Of a stretch of DNA of 8,256 nucleotides, positions 5,205 through 8,256 are shown piece by piece. The DNA is taken from assembly GCA_021161885.1 (NCBI GenBank), contig JAGGZS010000115.1, forward strand, positions 1-8,256. Reading direction: 5' to 3'. The first letter of the stretch is position 1, and every line of letters starts with the position of its first letter. Made by a program: the position numbers and the translations under genes. The DNA is from a bacterium. GTDB taxonomy: Bacteria > Auribacterota > Auribacteria > Auribacterales > Auribacteraceae. The notes below the pieces were generated by a model that had not been told where the DNA came from, searched no databases, and saw only the letters and a program-made list of their open reading frames with translations.

Positions 5205-6401
5205 ATGCTCGGCAAAAAAAAACAAATACTGTTTTCTCCGTTAGAACAGGGCAAAGCCCTCAAAAAAGCGGTCTCTTTTGTTCCAAAAGAAATAATTGAA
5301 CAGATAAAAAACTCAAAACTCAGAGGATGCGGCGGAGCAGGATTCCCTACCGGACTGAAATGGGAACTCGCTTACAACGCCCCAGGCAAACAAAAATATA
5401 TAATCTGCAATGCCGATGAAGGCGAACCGGGAACTTTTAAAGACAGGCTTTTAATTACTGACCATGCAAAAAAAATTCTTGAAGGTATGTGCCTATCCGG
5501 TTACGCAGTCGGCGCTACAGAAGGAATTATATATCTCAGGGCAGAATACAGATACCTCCGCCCCAACCTTATAAAAGCCATAGATGAAATGACTGCCGAT
5601 TCACTTCTTGGAAAAAATATATTAGGCAAAAATTTCAGTTTCAATGTAAACATACATCTTGGCGCAGGAGCTTACGTGTGCGGCGAGGAAACCGCACTGC
5701 TTGAATCTCTTGAAGGGAAAAGAGGCGAAGCAAGAAACAAACCTCCGTTTCCGACTGAAAAAGGTTACCTTAAATGTCCCACAGTAGTAAACAATGTGGA
5801 AACATTATGCTATGTGCCTTATATTGTCATAAACGGACCCGATTGGTTTAAAGAGTTCGGGACAATAGAATCTAAAGGATCAAAACTGTTCAGCATATCG
5901 GGCGATGTAAAAAAACCCGGGGTTTACGAATTAGAAATGGGTACATCGGTAAAAGAAGTGCTTGATCTCGTTCAAGCCGAAAATACAAAAGCCGTTCAGG
6001 TAGGCGGCGCGTCAGGAGTGTGCATTGCCGAAAAAGATTTCGACAAACCTCTGGCTTTTGAAAGTTTACCTCCCGGCGGATCAATTATTGTTTTTAACAA
6101 ATCCCGCGATATGCTCCATATCCTTAAAAATTTCATGGAATTTTTTGTTGAAGAATCCTGCGGACAATGCACTCCATGCAGAGACGGTACTTTCCGCCTG
6201 CTTGAAGGGGTTAAACTTATGGAACAAGGCAGATGTTCCATTCATTATCTTAAAGTCTTAAGAGACTTGGCGCAGACAATGCAGATTGCTTCAAAATGCG
6301 GTCTTGGACAACTGGCTCCAAACTCATTTTTGAGTATTGTCGATAATTTCAAAGGTGAAATATTAGCTCGCGACCGTGCTCCAGAGAGCGTGCACGCCTA
6401 A
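5205..6401 (+). CDS. hydB: NADH-linked [FeFe] hydrogenase, NuoF-like flavin subunit HydB (short form)
   Basis: The 398-residue protein is the NADH-oxidising/NAD-reducing diaphorase subunit. The FMN/NADH fold is shown by LRGCGGAGFPTGLKW (39-53), CNADEGEPGTFKDR (68-81) and GAGAYVCGEETALLESLEGK (153-172). A soluble-ligand-binding-type beta region follows at about 225-275. The C-terminal helical domain holds a [4Fe-4S] cluster bound by C319, C322, C325 (SCGQCTPC) and C365 (SKCGLGQLAPNS). Family HydB proteins of bifurcating enzymes are about 600 residues, with an N-terminal [2Fe-2S] domain and a C-terminal 2x[4Fe-4S] ferredoxin domain; both are absent here, and the protein ends soon after the last ligand. 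The usual GRGGAGFPTG loop has Cys (C42) instead of Arg. The ATG has GAGAGG (5191-5196) upstream with 8-base spacing. Its partners are HydC before and HydA after (27-base gap). Confidence 0.93.
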   Translation: MLGKKKQILFSPLEQGKALKKAVSFVPKEIIEQIKNSKLRGCGGAGFPTGLKWELAYNAPGKQKYIICNADEGEPGTFKDRLLITDHAKKILEGMCLSGYAVGATEGIIYLRAEYRYLRPNLIKAIDEMTADSLLGKNILGKNFSFNVNIHLGAGAYVCGEETALLESLEGKRGEARNKPPFPTEKGYLKCPTVVNNVETLCYVPYIVINGPDWFKEFGTIESKGSKLFSISGDVKKPGVYELEMGTSVKEVLDLVQAENTKAVQVGGASGVCIAEKDFDKPLAFESLPPGGSIIVFNKSRDMLHILKNFMEFFVEESCGQCTPCRDGTFRLLEGVKLMEQGRCSIHYLKVLRDLAQTMQIASKCGLGQLAPNSFLSIVDNFKGEILARDRAPESVHA

Positions 6402-6412
6402 ACATATCGATA

Positions 6413-6421
6413 AAAGGAGAT
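6413..6421 (+). promoter_or_regulatory. Strong ribosome-binding site of hydA
   Basis: AAAGGAGAT lies seven bases before the ATG at 6429. It is the best Shine-Dalgarno match in the operon, consistent with high translation of the catalytic subunit. Confidence 0.75.
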
Positions 6422-6428
6422 ACATATA

Positions 6429-8213
6429 ATGGCAGAACAAGTTACGGTAACCATAAACGGTAAAGAAATAACCGTAGATTCAGGCACCACTATTTTAGAA
6501 GCAGCAAAAAAAATGAACATACATATACCTACATTATGTTATCACGACGATCTCTGCATTACAGGCATATGCCGCATTTGCCTTGTTGAAGTAGAAGGAG
6601 AAAGGACACTTCAGGCATCATGTTCCATACCTATAACAAGACCTGTCAACATACTTACTCATACCGAACGTGTAAGGAAAGCACGGCGAAATATTCTTGA
6701 ACTGATGCTCGCTAACCATTGCGGAGAATGCTACACATGTTTTAGAAACCAAAACTGTGAACTTCAAAAATTGGCTAAAGAATACGGCGTTGACCACCTT
6801 AAGTTTCCGCATATCAGCAAACCAAAATATCAACCTGATAAATCATCTAAATCAATTATCCGTGATGAAAATAAATGTATTCTTTGCAGGCGTTGTATAA
6901 GAACATGCCAAGAATTTCAAGGCGTATCCGCGCTTGACGCTACTCACAGGGGATTCGAAACCCGCATCCAGCCGTTCGCAGAACACCAATTAGGCGACGC
7001 GGTCTGCATAAACTGCGGACAGTGCATCATAAGATGTCCCGTAGGCGCACTCCGCGAAAACGATTTAAGCGATGAAGTCTGGGAAGCTATCGACGACCCC
7101 GAAAAAATCGTTGTTATGCAAACAGCTCCGGCGCCCCGCGCAGCAATAGGCGAAGAATTCGGGCTGCCTCCCGGAGAATGCGTAACCAAAAAACTCAATA
7201 CCGCTTTAAAAATAATCGGGTTTGATTATGTTCTTGATACAAATTTTTCCGCCGACTTAACCATTATGGAAGAAGGAACCGAACTTTTAACACGGCTGAA
7301 AAATCTGCTCGTCGAACATAAAAACGTGAAAATACCAATGATCACATCGTGCTCCCCGGGATGGATTAAATACTGCGAACATTTTTATCCTGAACTATTA
7401 GACAACCTATCTACCTGCAAAAGTCCACAGCAAATGTTCGGAGCAATAATAAAAACATATTTCGCCCAACAAATTAATGTTGATCCAAAAAACATTGTAG
7501 TCGTATCTCTTATGCCTTGTACGGCAAAAAAATTTGAAACCGACAGACCGGAAATGAATGCCAGCGGTTTTAAAGATGTGGATTATGCTTTAACAACCCG
7601 TGAAACAGCTCAAATGATAAAAGAAGCCGGTATCCAGTTAACTCAACTTGAAGATTCGGAGTTTGACAATCCATTAGGATTAGGAAGCGGCGCCGGCCAG
7701 ATTTTTGGAGCAACAGGCGGAGTAATGGAAGCGGCTATAAGAACAGCTTACGAATTGGTTACTGGTAAAGAAGTTCCGTTTGAAAAGCTGAATATTTATC
7801 CTGTAAGAGGGCTTGAGGGAATAAAAGAAGCCGCTCTTGAAATACCGCAAACGCTTGATGACTGGAAATTTCTTGAAGGAAAAACTCTTAGAGTCGCCAT
7901 AGCCCACGGCACTGCTAACGCGAAAATTCTGATGGATAAGGTAGTTAGCGGTGAGGCCCCGTGGCATTTTATAGAAATTATGGCTTGTCCCGGCGGATGT
8001 TTAGGGGGCGGAGGCCAGCCTATCCCGACCAATGAGGAAATACGTAAAGCCCGCGCAAAAGCCATATACGCTGAGGATGAAAGCAAAGAAATCAGGAAAT
8101 CGCATAAAAACCCTCAGGTATTAAAATTATATGAAGATTTTCTCGGGGCCCCAAACAGCCATAAAGCACATGAACTTCTTCATACACATTACGTTGCACG
8201 CGGACAATTCTAA
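6429..8213 (+). CDS. hydA: [FeFe] hydrogenase catalytic subunit HydA (modular, NADH-linked type)
   Basis: The 594-residue cytoplasmic protein reversibly makes H2 at an H-cluster. Domains in order: a plant-type [2Fe-2S] ferredoxin (1-75; C37, C48, C51, C65); a His-ligated [4Fe-4S] site (H97, C101, C104, C110); two ferredoxin-type [4Fe-4S] motifs (C150-C153-C156-C160 and C193-C196-C199-C203); and the hydrogenase domain (about 225-594). H-cluster motifs are TSCSPGW (306-312), MPCTAKKFE (362-370) and EIMACPGGCLGGGGQP (516-531; C520, C524). The small-subunit-like C-terminal tail, ending near HELLHTHYV, is fused, as in monomer-type enzymes. The first motif has Ser where many enzymes have a second Cys. 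There is no C-terminal [2Fe-2S] domain like that of Thermotoga HydA. Candidate proton-path residues R289, E285, S328 and E282 are kept. Its HydC/HydB neighbours show NAD(H) is the electron partner. No HydE/F/G maturases lie in the window. Confidence 0.95.
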   Translation: MAEQVTVTINGKEITVDSGTTILEAAKKMNIHIPTLCYHDDLCITGICRICLVEVEGERTLQASCSIPITRPVNILTHTERVRKARRNILELMLANHCGECYTCFRNQNCELQKLAKEYGVDHLKFPHISKPKYQPDKSSKSIIRDENKCILCRRCIRTCQEFQGVSALDATHRGFETRIQPFAEHQLGDAVCINCGQCIIRCPVGALRENDLSDEVWEAIDDPEKIVVMQTAPAPRAAIGEEFGLPPGECVTKKLNTALKIIGFDYVLDTNFSADLTIMEEGTELLTRLKNLLVEHKNVKIPMITSCSPGWIKYCEHFYPELLDNLSTCKSPQQMFGAIIKTYFAQQINVDPKNIVVVSLMPCTAKKFETDRPEMNASGFKDVDYALTTRETAQMIKEAGIQLTQLEDSEFDNPLGLGSGAGQIFGATGGVMEAAIRTAYELVTGKEVPFEKLNIYPVRGLEGIKEAALEIPQTLDDWKFLEGKTLRVAIAHGTANAKILMDKVVSGEAPWHFIEIMACPGGCLGGGGQPIPTNEEIRKARAKAIYAEDESKEIRKSHKNPQVLKLYEDFLGAPNSHKAHELLHTHYVARGQF

Positions 8214-8238
8214 AAAGAATTTTTTATAATCTTAAGTT

Positions 8239-8247
8239 AAAGGGAGA
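8239..8247 (+). promoter_or_regulatory. Ribosome-binding site of a next gene outside the window
   Basis: AAAGGGAGA lies 26 bases after the hydA stop and nine bases before the right edge, with no start codon yet. It resembles the hydC and hydA sites, so another plus-strand gene, probably cotranscribed, very likely starts within the first bases beyond 8256. Confidence 0.5.
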
Positions 8248-8256
8248 ATAAGGCAA

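Noticed and set aside
6618..7967. Long antisense open frames across hydA
   Set aside because: They are by-products of the hydA codon pattern. They lack ribosome-binding sites and family motifs, while the sense strand encodes a complete hydrogenase.
8206..8226. Terminator-like AATTC-n6-GAATT followed by T residues after hydA
   Set aside because: The stem is only 5 bp and nearly all A/T, too weak for an intrinsic terminator, and a ribosome-binding site follows closely.
1..8256. tRNA, rRNA, CRISPR array or known riboswitch
   Set aside because: No cloverleaf with a conserved T-loop, no evenly spaced repeat array and no recognisable riboswitch core was seen on either strand.

Overview
The window comes from a bacterial chromosome of fairly low G+C. 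Genes have Shine-Dalgarno-type leaders, and the core is a soluble NAD(H)-linked [FeFe] hydrogenase, so the host is most likely a strictly anaerobic, fermentative or syntrophic bacterium. The sequence alone does not fix the phylum. An uncultured-type lineage such as Elusimicrobiota/Endomicrobia or a related anaerobe is only a guess.

Layout. Bases 2-148 hold the last 48 codons of an unrecognised plus-strand gene. Bases 323-1531 (minus) encode a 402-residue polytopic membrane protein that looks like a distant APC/LeuT-fold transporter of unknown substrate. Bases 1532-1870 carry no convincing gene. They hold a cluster of degenerate dispersed repeats, including the imperfect palindrome whose translation contains the familiar 'IPAFARMT' string. 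Bases 1871-4384 (minus) encode an 837-residue protein with an N-terminal RIFT-barrel-like region and a probable helical-toroid region. It resembles exo-rhamnogalacturonan-lyase-like (PcRGLX/PL26-type) proteins, starts at TTG and has no visible signal peptide.

Bases 4385-4709 are a very A+T-rich divergent intergenic region. It contains several inverted-repeat half-sites and two tandem 18-bp sequences resembling operators of the NADH-sensing repressor Rex, spaced exactly 20 bp apart. From 4710 a tight plus-strand operon runs hydC (NuoE-like, 4710-5186), hydB (NuoF-like, 5205-6401), hydA ([FeFe] hydrogenase catalytic subunit, 6429-8213). The gaps are 18 and 27 nt and each gene has its own ribosome-binding site. 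Another ribosome-binding site at the window's right end suggests a further gene begins just outside.

How the genes work together. HydC and HydB form the NADH/FMN module and pass electrons through Fe-S clusters to the H-cluster of HydA, linking NADH oxidation to H2 evolution or the reverse. HydB is unusually compact: it lacks the N-terminal [2Fe-2S] and C-terminal 2x[4Fe-4S] extensions of classical bifurcating HydB proteins. HydA also lacks a C-terminal [2Fe-2S] domain. This suggests either a simple NADH-dependent enzyme or one that gets its ferredoxin module from another gene. The two minus-strand genes show no obvious functional link to the hydrogenase.
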